Shown: piece by piece, positions 52,769-62,193 of the stretch | How the letters are laid out: each line of letters opens with the position of its first letter | How positions within the stretch are numbered: position 1 is the stretch's first letter | NCBI GenBank assembly: GCA_963771545.1 | Contig: CAVYTX010000002.1 | Span: forward strand, 2,108,001-2,172,000 | Source: CAKZLS01 sp963771545 | GTDB lineage: Bacteria > Pseudomonadota > Alphaproteobacteria > Rhodospirillales > Defluviicoccaceae | DNA: 64,000 bases | Reading direction: 5' to 3' | The notes under the pieces: generated by a model | The model's database searches: none | The model's input: only the letters and a program-made list of their open reading frames with translations | Told to the model about the DNA's origin: nothing | Position numbers and translations under genes: made by a program

Positions 52769-54121
52769 ATGCGTTTGCTCATCACAGGCACCCTCGCCGG
52801 TCAGGTCGGCGCCGCCAGCCGAATCGCGGTGGAGCGCGGGGCTCAGGTTGTCCAAGCGGACGACATCGCCACCGCCCTCAGGATCCTGCGCTCCGGAAAG
52901 GGCGCGGACCTGGTGCTGGCGGATGTCAAACTGGACGTCGCCAGCCTGATCCAACACCTTGAATTGGAACGGATCGCGGTCCCGGTCATCGCCTGCGGGG
53001 TCGGCAACGATACCCGCGCGGCGGTCGCCGCCATCAAGGCTGGAGCCAAGGAATACTTGCCGCTGCCGCCCAACGCCGAGTTGATGGCCGCGGTGCTGGC
53101 CGCCATCACCGAGCAAAACCACGCGATCATCCATTCCGACCCCCGCATGGCCCAGGTTCTGGCGCTCGCCGACAAGGTGGCGTGCAGCGACGCCAGCGCC
53201 CTGGTGGTCGGTCCCTCCGGCACCGGCAAGGAGTTGATGGCGCGCTATCTCCACGCCAAGAGCCGGCGCTCCGAAGCGCGTTTCGTCGCCGTCAACTGCG
53301 CGGCCATCCCCGAGGCCCTTCTGGAATCGGAGCTGTTCGGTCACGAGAAGGGCGCGTTCACCGGGGCGGTGGCGCGCCGGATCGGCCGGTTCGAGGAAGC
53401 CAACGGCGGGACCCTGCTGCTCGACGAAATCAGTGAAATGGACCCCCGCCTCCAAGCCAAGCTGCTGCGCGCTCTCCAGGAACGCGAGATCGATCGCGTC
53501 GGCGGCGCCAAACCGGTCAAGGTGGACGTCCGCATCATCGCCACGTCGAACCGCGACATGGAACAGGCGGTGGCGTCCGGTCAATTCCGCGAGGACCTGT
53601 ACTTCCGGCTGAACGTCGTGACCCTGAAGGTCCCGTCGCTCAGAGAACGTCCCAAGGACATCGAGGTTCTAGCGGAACACTTCATCCAGCACTACGCCCG
53701 CGCCAATGGCGTCGACGCGCTGCCGCTGTCCGCTGAGGCCAGCCGGATGCTCGAGAGCCATCCATGGCCAGGCAATGTCCGTGAGCTGGAAAACACCATG
53801 CACCGCGCCGTCCTGCTGGCCACCGGCGGCCAGATCGGCCCCGACGCGATTCTCCTCAATGGCGCCAGCCTCGTCCCGCGCGGCGCGGGCGCCGGATCGA
53901 CCGGATCGGCTGGCGTCGACCCGGCGCTGGTCGGACGCACCGTGGCCGACGTGGAGAGGCAGTTGATCATCGACACCCTATCCCATTGCATCGGCAATCG
54001 TACCCACGCGGCGAACGTGCTCGGCATTTCCATCCGCACGCTCCGCAACAAGCTCAAGCAGTACTCCGGCGAAGGGTTTTCCGTGCCCATGCCGGGCGAC
54101 GGCGAGCGCTCGGTGGCCTAG
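52769..54121 (+). CDS. flbD: Sigma54-dependent flagellar regulator FlbD
   Basis: This 450-residue protein has a degenerate receiver domain (about residues 1-110), an AAA+ domain with Walker A VVGPSGTGKELMA, the sigma54-contact motif KGAFTGA and Walker B GGTLLLDEISEMD, and a C-terminal Fis-type HTH (NRTHAANVLGISIRTLRNKL). In Caulobacter FlbD activates late and represses early flagellar promoters. CCGGAGG precedes ATG 52769. The candidate sigma54 promoter upstream of fliK is a likely target. Confidence 0.9.
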   Translation: MRLLITGTLAGQVGAASRIAVERGAQVVQADDIATALRILRSGKGADLVLADVKLDVASLIQHLELERIAVPVIACGVGNDTRAAVAAIKAGAKEYLPLPPNAELMAAVLAAITEQNHAIIHSDPRMAQVLALADKVACSDASALVVGPSGTGKELMARYLHAKSRRSEARFVAVNCAAIPEALLESELFGHEKGAFTGAVARRIGRFEEANGGTLLLDEISEMDPRLQAKLLRALQEREIDRVGGAKPVKVDVRIIATSNRDMEQAVASGQFREDLYFRLNVVTLKVPSLRERPKDIEVLAEHFIQHYARANGVDALPLSAEASRMLESHPWPGNVRELENTMHRAVLLATGGQIGPDAILLNGASLVPRGAGAGSTGSAGVDPALVGRTVADVERQLIIDTLSHCIGNRTHAANVLGISIRTLRNKLKQYSGEGFSVPMPGDGERSVA

Positions 54122-54152
54122 GGACAAGAGACCCTGATTAGGATCACGCAAC

Positions 54153-56270
54153 GTGGCTGACAACGGATCCGCGGCTCCAGCACTGCCGGCGGCGAACGGC
54201 GATATCCGCCGGTTCATCGCCAACGTCCTCAAGCGCGGCGACATCGGGCTCGCGCTGGCGGTGGTGGCGACGCTAGTGGTGCTGATCCTGCCGATGCCGA
54301 GCTGGCTGCTGGACGTCTGCCTGGCGTTTTCGGTGACCTTCTCGGTGCTGATCCTGATGACCGCGCTGTTCGTGGACCGGCCCCTCGATTTCAACGCGTT
54401 TCCCACCGTGTTGCTGCTCGCGACCATGGTGCGGCTGGCGCTCAATCTGGCGTCCACGCGGCTGATTCTGAGCAACGGGCACGAAGGCCCTGGCGCCGCC
54501 GGCCGGGTGATCGAGGCGTTCGGCGGCTTCGTGATGGGTGACAACTTCGTCATCGGCATCATCGTTTTCGCCATCCTGATCATCGTCAATTTCGTGGTGA
54601 TCACCAAGGGCTCCGGCCGCATCGCCGAGGTGGCCGCGCGGTTTACGCTCGACGCCATGCCCGGCAAGCAGATGGCCATCGACGCCGACCTTTCGGCCGG
54701 GTTGATCGACGAAGACGAAGCCCGAACCCGCCGCAAGGATCTGGAAGAGGAAAGCAGCTTCTACGGAGCCATGGACGGCGCTTCCAAGTTCGTGCGCGGC
54801 GATGCCGTCGCCGGCCTTCTGATCACCTTTATCAACATTCTGGGCGGCATGGTGATTGGCGTCGCCCAGATGGATCTGTCGTTCGGCGAGGCGGCCAACG
54901 CATACACCCGGCTCACCGTCGGCGACGGCCTGGTTTCCCAGGTGCCGGCGCTGATCGTCTCCACCGCGGCCGGCATGCTGGTCACCAAGGGGGGTGTCGG
55001 CGGCGCCACCGAAAAGGCTTTGTTCCGCCAGTTGGGCGGCCAACCGAGGGTTCTGGGCATGAGCGCGGTGGTGTTGGCCGCCCTCGCCGCCTTGCCCGGC
55101 GTCCCGTTGCTGCCGTTTCTGACGCTCGCGGCCATTACCGGCGGCCTCGCCTGGCGGGTCAACGAAGGCCAGAAGCGCCAGCAGACCGAAGCGGAAACCA
55201 CCGCCCGGGCCGCCGAGACGGCGCCACCGCCCGAGGAACCGCTGTCGTCGGTCCTCCGCCTCGACGATATCCGGGTGGAACTCGGCTACGGCCTATTGCC
55301 GCTGATCAACGGCAGCGCCGAAGGTCACCGGCTGACCGACCAGGTCAAGGCCTTGCGGCGTCAGTTGGCGGCGGAATTCGGCTTCGTCATGCCGAGCGTC
55401 CGCATTCAGGACAATATGCAGCTCGCCGCCACGACCTACGTGATCCGGGTCAAGGAAATCCAAGCCGGCGAGGGAGAGCTGCGGCCCGACATGCTGCTGG
55501 TCATGGATCCCCGGGGCGAAGCCATCAACCTGCCGGGCGAAGCGACCCGCGAGCCGACCTTCGGCCTGCCGGCCATGTGGGTCGAGGCGCGGAACCGCGA
55601 AGAGGCCCTGTTCCGCGGCTACACCGTGGTCGATCCGGCGACCGTGGTGACCACGCATCTGACCGAGCTGGTCAAGGACAACATGGCGGAAATGCTGTCG
55701 TACGCGGAAACCCGCAAGCTGCTCGAAGAGATGGACAAGGATCAGCAAAAGCTGATCGCCGATCTCATCCCCAACCAGATTTCCTTCGGCGGCGCGCAGC
55801 GCGTGCTGCAGAACCTGCTCGCGGAGCGCATTTCCATCCGCGATCTGGCGACCATCCTCGAAGGCATGTCGGAAGCCTGCGGGTACACCCGCAACGTCAC
55901 CATGATCACCGAACACGTGCGCGCCCGATTGGCCCGCCAGATCAGCGACATGAACACCAATGCCCAGGGTTTCATTCCCCTGGTCACGCTCAGCCCCGAA
56001 TGGGAGCAGACCTTCGCGGAGTCGCTCGTCGGCAATGGCGATGACCGGCAGCTCACCCTGCCGCCAAGCAAGCTTCAGGAATTCATCAACGCCGTCCGCA
56101 CAACGCTGGAACGGCACGCCATGGCCGGCGAGTCCCCGGTGTTGCTGACGAGCCCGGCGATCCGTCCGTATGTGCGCTCCATCATCGAGCGTTTCCGCCC
56201 GATGTCGTCCGTGATGTCGCAGAACGAGGTCTTCTCGAAGGCCCGTATCCGCACCATCGGCCAGGTTTAG
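54153..56270 (+). CDS. flhA: Flagellar export gate protein FlhA
   Basis: This 705-residue protein has about eight N-terminal membrane helices (residues ~30-330) with the FHIPEP signature region (DFNAFPTVLLLATMVRLALN, RFTLDAMPGKQMAID). A large cytoplasmic domain binds chaperone-substrate complexes (LGYGLLPLI...). FlhA forms the nonameric export ring and uses the proton motive force. It starts at GTG 54153, 31 bp after flbD. Confidence 0.93.
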   Translation: MADNGSAAPALPAANGDIRRFIANVLKRGDIGLALAVVATLVVLILPMPSWLLDVCLAFSVTFSVLILMTALFVDRPLDFNAFPTVLLLATMVRLALNLASTRLILSNGHEGPGAAGRVIEAFGGFVMGDNFVIGIIVFAILIIVNFVVITKGSGRIAEVAARFTLDAMPGKQMAIDADLSAGLIDEDEARTRRKDLEEESSFYGAMDGASKFVRGDAVAGLLITFINILGGMVIGVAQMDLSFGEAANAYTRLTVGDGLVSQVPALIVSTAAGMLVTKGGVGGATEKALFRQLGGQPRVLGMSAVVLAALAALPGVPLLPFLTLAAITGGLAWRVNEGQKRQQTEAETTARAAETAPPPEEPLSSVLRLDDIRVELGYGLLPLINGSAEGHRLTDQVKALRRQLAAEFGFVMPSVRIQDNMQLAATTYVIRVKEIQAGEGELRPDMLLVMDPRGEAINLPGEATREPTFGLPAMWVEARNREEALFRGYTVVDPATVVTTHLTELVKDNMAEMLSYAETRKLLEEMDKDQQKLIADLIPNQISFGGAQRVLQNLLAERISIRDLATILEGMSEACGYTRNVTMITEHVRARLARQISDMNTNAQGFIPLVTLSPEWEQTFAESLVGNGDDRQLTLPPSKLQEFINAVRTTLERHAMAGESPVLLTSPAIRPYVRSIIERFRPMSSVMSQNEVFSKARIRTIGQV

Positions 56271-56288
56271 CGGAGTAAAGACGGCGCC

Positions 56289-57275
56289 ATGCGACTGAAA
56301 ACATTCTCGGCGCCGACCATGGCCACGGCCATGGATCTGGTCAGAAAAGAGATGGGAGACGACGCCATCATCGTCTCCACTCAGCCGGGCATGGACGGCC
56401 GGGGCGCCCGCGTGACCGCAGCGCTCGAAGAGCCCCATTTCGATGAACCGGCCGTCCGCGAGTGGCCCGGCGACGGGCTAACGGCCGAAAGCGTCGGCGA
56501 CGAGATCCAGCATGCCTTGGCCTATCATGGCGTTCCGGTGTCGCTGGCCGATCGGCTGTCGCGAACCGCGCGGGCGTTCGAGGCGGATGGCTCGGTCATG
56601 GCCTTGGCCGGCGCCCTCGACGCCATGTTCAGCTTCGCGCCTCTCGCGAGGAAGGCCGCGGCCCGGCCGCTCATGCTGGTGGGCCCCCCCGGTGTCGGCA
56701 AGACCATCGCCATCGCCAAGCTCGCCACCAACGCCCGGCGCACCGCCCGCCCGGTGGCGGTAATCACGACGGATACGCGGCGCGCCGGCGGCGTCGAGCA
56801 GCTTCAAGCCTTCACCCGGATTCTCGGGATCGAACTGATCACCGCCGACTCGGCGGCCGCCCTCGTCGATGCCGTGGCCGCCGCGCGCGGCGCCCCGGTC
56901 CTCATCGACACGGCCGGAACCAACCCGTTCAGCGACGTGGAAATGGAAAGCCTGAACGAACTCGTTCAAGCGGTCCAGGCCGAGCCGGTGGTGGTGCTGC
57001 CGGCCGGGATGGATCCCATGGAAGCCGCCGAAACCGCATGCCGTTTCAACATTCTGGGACCACACCGCCTGTTGGCGACGCGGCTCGATCTTTCCAGGCG
57101 ACTGGGCGGCGTGCTGGCCGCCGCGGAGGTTTCCGCGCTGGCGTTCTCGGAAGTCAGCATCAGTCCCCACGTCGCCGACGGACTGACCCCCATCAACCCC
57201 GTGTCGCTGGCGCGTCTCCTGCTCCCCCACGGCGCCATTGTACCAACTCCCCGCATGACAGAGGCAGCTCTATGA
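56289..57275 (+). CDS. flhF: FlhF-like SRP-type GTPase
   Basis: This 328-residue protein has an N-terminal B-domain with MRLKTFSAPTMATAMDLVRK and an NG domain with P-loop VGPPGVGKTIAIAKLA, ITTDTRRAGGVEQL, LIDTAG (G3) and a weakly kept TxxD region. FlhF marks the pole and number of flagella with FlhG. The P-loop is complete, but the G4 motif (TKLD-type) reads ATRLD. It overlaps flhG by ATGA. Confidence 0.88.
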   Translation: MRLKTFSAPTMATAMDLVRKEMGDDAIIVSTQPGMDGRGARVTAALEEPHFDEPAVREWPGDGLTAESVGDEIQHALAYHGVPVSLADRLSRTARAFEADGSVMALAGALDAMFSFAPLARKAAARPLMLVGPPGVGKTIAIAKLATNARRTARPVAVITTDTRRAGGVEQLQAFTRILGIELITADSAAALVDAVAAARGAPVLIDTAGTNPFSDVEMESLNELVQAVQAEPVVVLPAGMDPMEAAETACRFNILGPHRLLATRLDLSRRLGGVLAAAEVSALAFSEVSISPHVADGLTPINPVSLARLLLPHGAIVPTPRMTEAAL

Positions 57276-58072
57276 CGACCGCCCTTTCCCTCGCGTCCCC
57301 TCCGGTCCCCATGGCCAAGGGACACAACATGATCGCCATCGCCTCGGGCAAGGGTGGCGTCGGCAAAACCTGGTTCGCGATCACCCTTGCCCACGCGCTG
57401 GCGGCGGCCGATCGGCGCATCCTCCTATTCGACGGCGATCTCGGCCTCGCCAACGTGGACATCCAGTTGGGGCTGATGCCCAGCCGGGATCTGGCCACGG
57501 TTCTGGCCGGCCGCCTGACGTTGCAACAGGCCGCCATGCGGTTCGAGGAGGGCGGCTTCGACATCATCGCCGGCCGGTCCGGTTCCGGCAGGCTCACCAA
57601 CGTGCCTCCCGGCCGTCTGCAGGTCGTGGCCGACGATCTGACCCAGATCGCCCACGCGTACGATCAAGTTTTTCTCGATCTCGGAGCTGGCGTCGATCGA
57701 ACCGTCCGTCAACTCACGCGCAGCGTCGCCACCTGCCTGGTGGTCACCACCGACGAGCCCACGGCCCTGACCGACGCCTATGCCTTCATCAAACTTGCCC
57801 ACATGGAGCGCCTGGTGGACGACATCCGGATCGTCATCAACATGGCCAACACGACGCGCGAGGGCGAGCGCACCTACAATACGCTGCTCAAGGCCTGCGA
57901 GGGCTTTCTGAAGATATCGCCGCCGCTGCTGGGCGTCATCCGGCGCGACGCCAAGGTCCGTGAAGCGATACGCAATCAGACCTCCATCGTGACACGCTAC
58001 CCCAACGCCGATGCGACCACGGACGTGGAAAGCATCGCCGCCAAATTGATGGCCCCGGAACCATGTCCATAA
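57272..58072 (+). CDS. flhG: FlhG/FleN MinD-like ATPase
   Basis: This 266-residue deviant Walker A ATPase has IASGKGGVGKTWFAITLAHA with the signature first lysine, Walker B-like VFLDLGAG, and LLFDGDLGLANVDIQLGL. It restrains flagellar number by antagonising FlhF. The N-terminal 15 residues are short compared with FleN, and the amphipathic membrane helix is not obvious. It is co-translated with flhF. Confidence 0.9.
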   Translation: MTTALSLASPPVPMAKGHNMIAIASGKGGVGKTWFAITLAHALAAADRRILLFDGDLGLANVDIQLGLMPSRDLATVLAGRLTLQQAAMRFEEGGFDIIAGRSGSGRLTNVPPGRLQVVADDLTQIAHAYDQVFLDLGAGVDRTVRQLTRSVATCLVVTTDEPTALTDAYAFIKLAHMERLVDDIRIVINMANTTREGERTYNTLLKACEGFLKISPPLLGVIRRDAKVREAIRNQTSIVTRYPNADATTDVESIAAKLMAPEPCP

Positions 58073-58088
58073 AAGGTTCGACCCGGCA

Positions 58089-59570
58089 ATGACCGTCGTC
58101 CTACCGCCTCCACCGCCGCCGCCGTCCGCGGCTCCGGCGGCCTCCTTCCCACGGGTCCAGATGGCCGCCGAACCGCATTCGGAGGCCGCGCGCCTGCCGG
58201 TCGGCTCGAGTCTAAAGGGCCAGATCCTTCCTGGCGCTCTCAAGGGTCTCGTGCACATCCAAACCGATGCCGGCATGCTGGCGGGAAAAAGCACGCTGCC
58301 CCTGCCCGAGGGGGCGGACGTGACGCTTCTCCTGCAGGCCCGGACACCGCGGCTACAATTCCAGATTATCACTATGAACGGTCAACCGGCGCAGGCGCCA
58401 CCAATGCCATCCTCCAGGGTGCGCGCCGCGCCAAACGAGGATGTGACCATCAGCCCGCGCGCGCCGGCTCAATCGACCGCCACTCGAACGCCGCCGCCGC
58501 TTGCGCGCGGAGCATCCACCACCGCCACCCTTTTACAACCGGCCCAATGGGCGCCGGCCGAGACGGGCCCCTCGACCGCCCTGCCCCCCGGATCCCAGTT
58601 GGCGGTCCGCGTGACCGCCGTCCATTCGCCGGCGGCGGGTTCCAGTGGCGTCGTCTTGCCGCCTTCCGGATCCCCGGCCGGATCGCCGGCCTTGACCGCC
58701 GGACAGATCCTGAGCGGCGCCGTGATGACCGCGACGCCGGGGGCTCCGCCGCTTCTTGGCACGCCTCTCGGCGCTCTCGGTCTGGACGCGATTTCGGCCT
58801 TACCGCGCGGAAGCATCGTGACCCTGGAGATGATCGAACCCCTCGCGCTTCCTCCACCCGCATCCGGCACCGCCGGAACGCCGGCACTTCCGCATCCGAA
58901 CGCGGCCTTCGCCGAATGGCCGGCGCTCGAAGCGGCCCTCGATGCCCTCCAGGGGCTCAATCCCGCGGCTGCCCGGCATGTCACCGACACCGTCCTGCCC
59001 CGCCTCGACGCCGGGCTGACGGCCCAGACACTGTTTTTCCTTCGCGCGCTCGGGCGCGGAAACGTGGACGAGTGGCTCGGAGGGGTTTCGGCGCGAGCGC
59101 TAAAGATCGCCAATCCGGCGCTCCATTCCCAGTTGCGCGATGAATTCCGTCAAATGGGTCGAACGTCCGGCGAGGCGGAGTCCAACGACTGGCGGACCCT
59201 TCACCTTCCGCTTGCGCTCGGATCGCAGATCGAACCGGTTCGGCTGCTGATGCGCCGGAACGGAGGCGGACGCAACGGCGGCGCGAAAGCCGACCCAAGC
59301 ACCCGGTTCGTCGTCGAGGTGACCCTCAGCCGGCTGGGCCGGATCCAGTTCGACGGCCTGGTGCGCGAGGACGGAAAGCGGCTGGACCTGATCGTCCGCA
59401 GCGATCCCCCCTTGCCGCGGACCGTGCACGGGAACATTCGCGCGCTGTTCTCACACTCCAACGAAATCGCGGGCCTGAAGGGAGACGTGGGATTCCAAGC
59501 GTCCCCCCCGGAGTTCGTAGACATCACGGCCGAACATTCGGCCATTCCCCACACCGGTATGATTGTCTGA
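58089..59570 (+). CDS. Second FliK-like protein with C-terminal hook-length domain
   Basis: This 493-residue protein begins with polyproline (MTVVLPPPPPPPS). Its first ~310 residues are rich in Pro, Ala, Ser and Thr. The C-terminal part has FFLRALGRGNVDEWLGGVSA and a Flg_hook-like core (FVVEVTLSRLGRIQFDGLVR, GKRLDLIVRSDPPLPRTVHG). The core matches the LGRVEV pattern of FliK domains. The cluster already has a clearer FliK at 43775, so this may be a paralogue acting on another export or length-control step. Confidence 0.6.
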   Translation: MTVVLPPPPPPPSAAPAASFPRVQMAAEPHSEAARLPVGSSLKGQILPGALKGLVHIQTDAGMLAGKSTLPLPEGADVTLLLQARTPRLQFQIITMNGQPAQAPPMPSSRVRAAPNEDVTISPRAPAQSTATRTPPPLARGASTTATLLQPAQWAPAETGPSTALPPGSQLAVRVTAVHSPAAGSSGVVLPPSGSPAGSPALTAGQILSGAVMTATPGAPPLLGTPLGALGLDAISALPRGSIVTLEMIEPLALPPPASGTAGTPALPHPNAAFAEWPALEAALDALQGLNPAAARHVTDTVLPRLDAGLTAQTLFFLRALGRGNVDEWLGGVSARALKIANPALHSQLRDEFRQMGRTSGEAESNDWRTLHLPLALGSQIEPVRLLMRRNGGGRNGGAKADPSTRFVVEVTLSRLGRIQFDGLVREDGKRLDLIVRSDPPLPRTVHGNIRALFSHSNEIAGLKGDVGFQASPPEFVDITAEHSAIPHTGMIV

Positions 59571-59577
59571 AACGTTC

Positions 59578-60072
59578 ATGAATACCTTGATTAAGGCACC
59601 CACGAACCTCCTGGCCGAGCCGCTCGCGGGCGCCGTGCCCCTGACAATCACGGAACCCGTGACTACAACGTACACGCCATCTCAGGTTCGGCGTGTTCTT
59701 CTGCGCACCGTGTCCAATCCGGACCCCGGAACCGATTACGTCGTCCGTTTCGAAATGGAGACGACCCCGTCCTTCGCCCTCGGTCCGCTTAAATTCGTCA
59801 CGCGATATGTACCCGACAAATTGCTTCTCAAGCCCTCGTGCCTGGGCGATTATCTTCAAGCGTTGACGCAACCGGAATGGCCAACCCTGGAATCCGCGGC
59901 GCTGGCCATGCGCGACGATTTCGGCAACGAAGTGGTCCCCCGCTGGATCGCGATCGTGGTGTCTCCATCGAAATCCGACCTCGAAGTCGCGCGTCACAGC
60001 GTTCTGGTAGAGGACCGGCAGCCGCAATGGGACAATCCGAACCTGCTCGCCCGTCTGCAAGATTGCCAATAG
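59578..60072 (+). CDS. QueF-like T-fold protein without the catalytic cysteine
   Basis: This 164-residue protein reads SNPDPGTDYVVRFEMETTPS, then RYVPDKLLLKPSCLGDYLQA and VVPRWIAIVVSPSKSDLEV. The order and spacing (NP.PG.DY, RYVPDK, SL..YL, PRW) match the T-fold QueF (7-cyano-7-deazaguanine reductase). However, the TSLCP(V/K)TGQ segment with the catalytic cysteine and substrate glutamate/aspartate is missing. Reductase activity is therefore not expected. It sits inside the flagellar cluster, 7 bp after the FliK-like gene, which is a notable location. Confidence 0.5.
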   Translation: MNTLIKAPTNLLAEPLAGAVPLTITEPVTTTYTPSQVRRVLLRTVSNPDPGTDYVVRFEMETTPSFALGPLKFVTRYVPDKLLLKPSCLGDYLQALTQPEWPTLESAALAMRDDFGNEVVPRWIAIVVSPSKSDLEVARHSVLVEDRQPQWDNPNLLARLQDCQ

Positions 60073-60122
60073 GCCCCGGAGTCAGGCGCGGGGCGACCTT
60101 TTGAACGGAAGTTTGATCGAGT

Positions 60123-60551
60123 TTATTGATCTACGCGGCGCTGGCGAAAGCCCTGATGGGCGATTTCGTCGAGGGCGATGGTCTGGCGGCGTTCGGCCTC
60201 GGCCGCCTCGCGGCGCGCGCGGTTTTCCTGGACGCGTTCCACCGTTTTGAGGTCCCGGTAGGCTCGGGCCAGATCGTCCTTGGCGGTGGAAACGGCGGCC
60301 TCGGCAATGGCGATGGCCCTGTCGAGCGCCGCGCGGCGATCGAGAACCCTTCGAGCATAACCGGCATACGCTAATCCGGCCTCCGCGGGCGCGGATCTCG
60401 CGATTTCCTGCTCGGCCGTCACCTCTTGCTCGAACCCGCGCGCCTGGGCCTTGAGATCGTCGAGATCGCGGAGCAAACGTCCGACGACTCGCCTTTTCTC
60501 GTCCACCTGCCAGTCGCGTACCCGGATGAGAGTTTTGAGGTCGCGCGTCAT
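60123..60551 (-). CDS. fliJ: Flagellar export chaperone FliJ
   Basis: This 142-residue protein is almost wholly coiled coil (RDLKTLIRVRDWQVDEKRRV, then heptad-like charged repeats), the usual make-up of FliJ. FliJ escorts unloaded chaperones and stimulates the FliI ATPase. ATG 60551 overlaps the fliI stop (TGATG). It follows fliI on the minus strand, the standard order. Confidence 0.85.
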   Translation of the reverse strand: MTRDLKTLIRVRDWQVDEKRRVVGRLLRDLDDLKAQARGFEQEVTAEQEIARSAPAEAGLAYAGYARRVLDRRAALDRAIAIAEAAVSTAKDDLARAYRDLKTVERVQENRARREAAEAERRQTIALDEIAHQGFRQRRVDQ

Positions 60552-61930
60552 CACGGCGTCGCCGGTTCCGGCGCGCTTTCTTTGACCTCGGCGGTCATGC
60601 CGAGGATTTCGGCAAGCCGTTCATAGGTGTCGGTGAGGTTCGTTCTGTCGTCCCGAGTTTGGCTTAGATACTCTTCCAAGGCCGGGTAATAGTGAATGGC
60701 TTCGTCGACCGCCGGATCGGCGCCGCGCTGATAGGCGCCGAGACGGATCAGTTCGGCCATGTCCTCATAGGTGGACAACAGCCTGCGGGCTCGGCCGACG
60801 ATGTCGTTTTCCCGATCGGTGTTGCATGCGGGCATGGTGCGCGAGACGCTGCGCAGAATGTTGATGGACGGGAAGCGCCCGCGTTCCGCGATGGCCCGGT
60901 CGAGCACCACGTGCCCGTCAAGAATTCCGCGAACGGCATCCGAGATCGGTTCGTTGTGATCGTCGCCTTCCACCAGCACGGTGAACAGCCCGGTGATGCT
61001 CCCCGGCCCGTCGGCGCCGGGCCCCGCTCGCTCCAACAGCCGGGGGAGCTCCGCGAACACCGACGGCGTGTACCCCTTGGTCGCCGGCGGTTCGCCCACC
61101 GCCAGGCTGATCTCCCGCTGGGCCATGGCAAACCGGGTGATGCTATCCATCATGCACAGGACATGCCCCCCGCCATCGCGGAAATACTCGGCCACCGCCA
61201 TCATCGTGTAGGCGGCCTGTCGGCGCACCGGCGGCGGCTCATCGGAGGTGGCGACGATCACCACGCTGCGGCTCATGCCGTCCTCGCCGAGGCTGTCCTC
61301 GATGAACTCGCGCGCCTCGCGGCCGCGCTCGCCGATCAGCCCGATGACGTTGATCTCGGCATCGGTGTGCCGCGCCATCATGGACAGCAGCGTTGATTTG
61401 CCGACGCCGGAGCCCGCGAAAATGCCCATGCGCTGGCCCTTGCAACACGTCAGAAAGCCATTCATGGCGCGAACGCCGAGGTCGATCTTGCCGCCAACCC
61501 GGCCGCGCCGATGGGCCGGCGGCGCCGACCTCTGCAATCGATACGCATCGGGTCCCGCGATCAACGAGCCCTTGCCGTCGATGGGTTCGCCAAACGCGTT
61601 GACGACGCGGCCCAGCCAATCACCGTGGGGATGGATTTCCCCCGCGCCTTGGGTCGCTTCGGCGCGGCACCCGACGCCGATGCCCTCCAACGGCCCGAAC
61701 GGCATAAGCAGCGCCTTGTCCGACCGGAAACCGACCACCTCGCCCGCTAGGTGATGGCCGCCGCGGCCGCGAAGCCGGCAATGATCGCCGATGGACAGGC
61801 ACCCTTGCAAACCTTCCACCTCCACAAGCAGGCCGACGATCCCACCGACCCGGCCAAAAAACCGGTAATCGGGAAGGCGATCCAGTTCATGGACTATGTT
61901 TCGGGCAATGTTCCGGGCGTCTTCGATCAC
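60551..61930 (-). CDS. fliI: Flagellum-specific ATP synthase FliI
   Basis: This 459-residue F1-beta-like ATPase has Walker A FAGSGVGKSTLLSMMA, the catalytic-glutamate segment LIGERGREAREF, Walker B HVLCMMDSITRFAMAQREI and the C-terminal FliJ-binding helices. It powers flagellar protein export at the membrane. It is divergent from ctrA, and a CtrA-like box lies in the 263-bp gap. Confidence 0.93.
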   Translation of the reverse strand: MIEDARNIARNIVHELDRLPDYRFFGRVGGIVGLLVEVEGLQGCLSIGDHCRLRGRGGHHLAGEVVGFRSDKALLMPFGPLEGIGVGCRAEATQGAGEIHPHGDWLGRVVNAFGEPIDGKGSLIAGPDAYRLQRSAPPAHRRGRVGGKIDLGVRAMNGFLTCCKGQRMGIFAGSGVGKSTLLSMMARHTDAEINVIGLIGERGREAREFIEDSLGEDGMSRSVVIVATSDEPPPVRRQAAYTMMAVAEYFRDGGGHVLCMMDSITRFAMAQREISLAVGEPPATKGYTPSVFAELPRLLERAGPGADGPGSITGLFTVLVEGDDHNEPISDAVRGILDGHVVLDRAIAERGRFPSINILRSVSRTMPACNTDRENDIVGRARRLLSTYEDMAELIRLGAYQRGADPAVDEAIHYYPALEEYLSQTRDDRTNLTDTYERLAEILGMTAEVKESAPEPATP

Positions 61931-61991
61931 GAATTTCTCCCGAGCGTCAAGAGATTAACCTATGAACGCCAATACCTTAGCCCGCATGCGC

Positions 61992-62006
61992 TTAAGGTTC
62001 GGTAAA
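61992..62006 (-). promoter_or_regulatory. Candidate CtrA box on the fliI side
   Basis: TTAA-GGTTCGG-TAAA matches TTAA-N7-TTAA with one mismatch, 62 bases before the fliI start. Confidence 0.35.
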
Positions 62007-62140
62007 GCGGCCGCAAAGTCGTGCAATTGCGCGCAATTTTCTTTCCGCGAGCGCCCCATTTGGCCCGAAATAACCCGTTATGATTGTATTTAAATTAGGG
62101 TACAACTTTTCGCTTGCATTGTAGCCCCCATCTGTACTAT

Positions 62141-62155
62141 TTAAACGGTTATTAA
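62141..62155 (+). promoter_or_regulatory. CtrA binding site in the ctrA promoter
   Basis: TTAA-ACGGTTA-TTAA is a perfect match to the CtrA consensus TTAA-N7-TTAA, about 40 bases before the ctrA ATG. A further TTAA at 62162-62165 extends the site. It supports autoregulation as in Caulobacter. Confidence 0.7.
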
Positions 62156-62193
62156 GTTTTGTTAAACAATCTTACCGTGTTTGGGGGTAACAG

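Noticed and set aside
56462..57271. Long upstream extension of the flhG frame
   Set aside because: Arginine-rich shadow of flhF; the conserved MinD-like protein begins at ATG 57272, which overlaps the flhF stop.
59578..60072. Calling this gene queF (queuosine biosynthesis)
   Set aside because: The catalytic cysteine segment is absent and the neighbours are flagellar.
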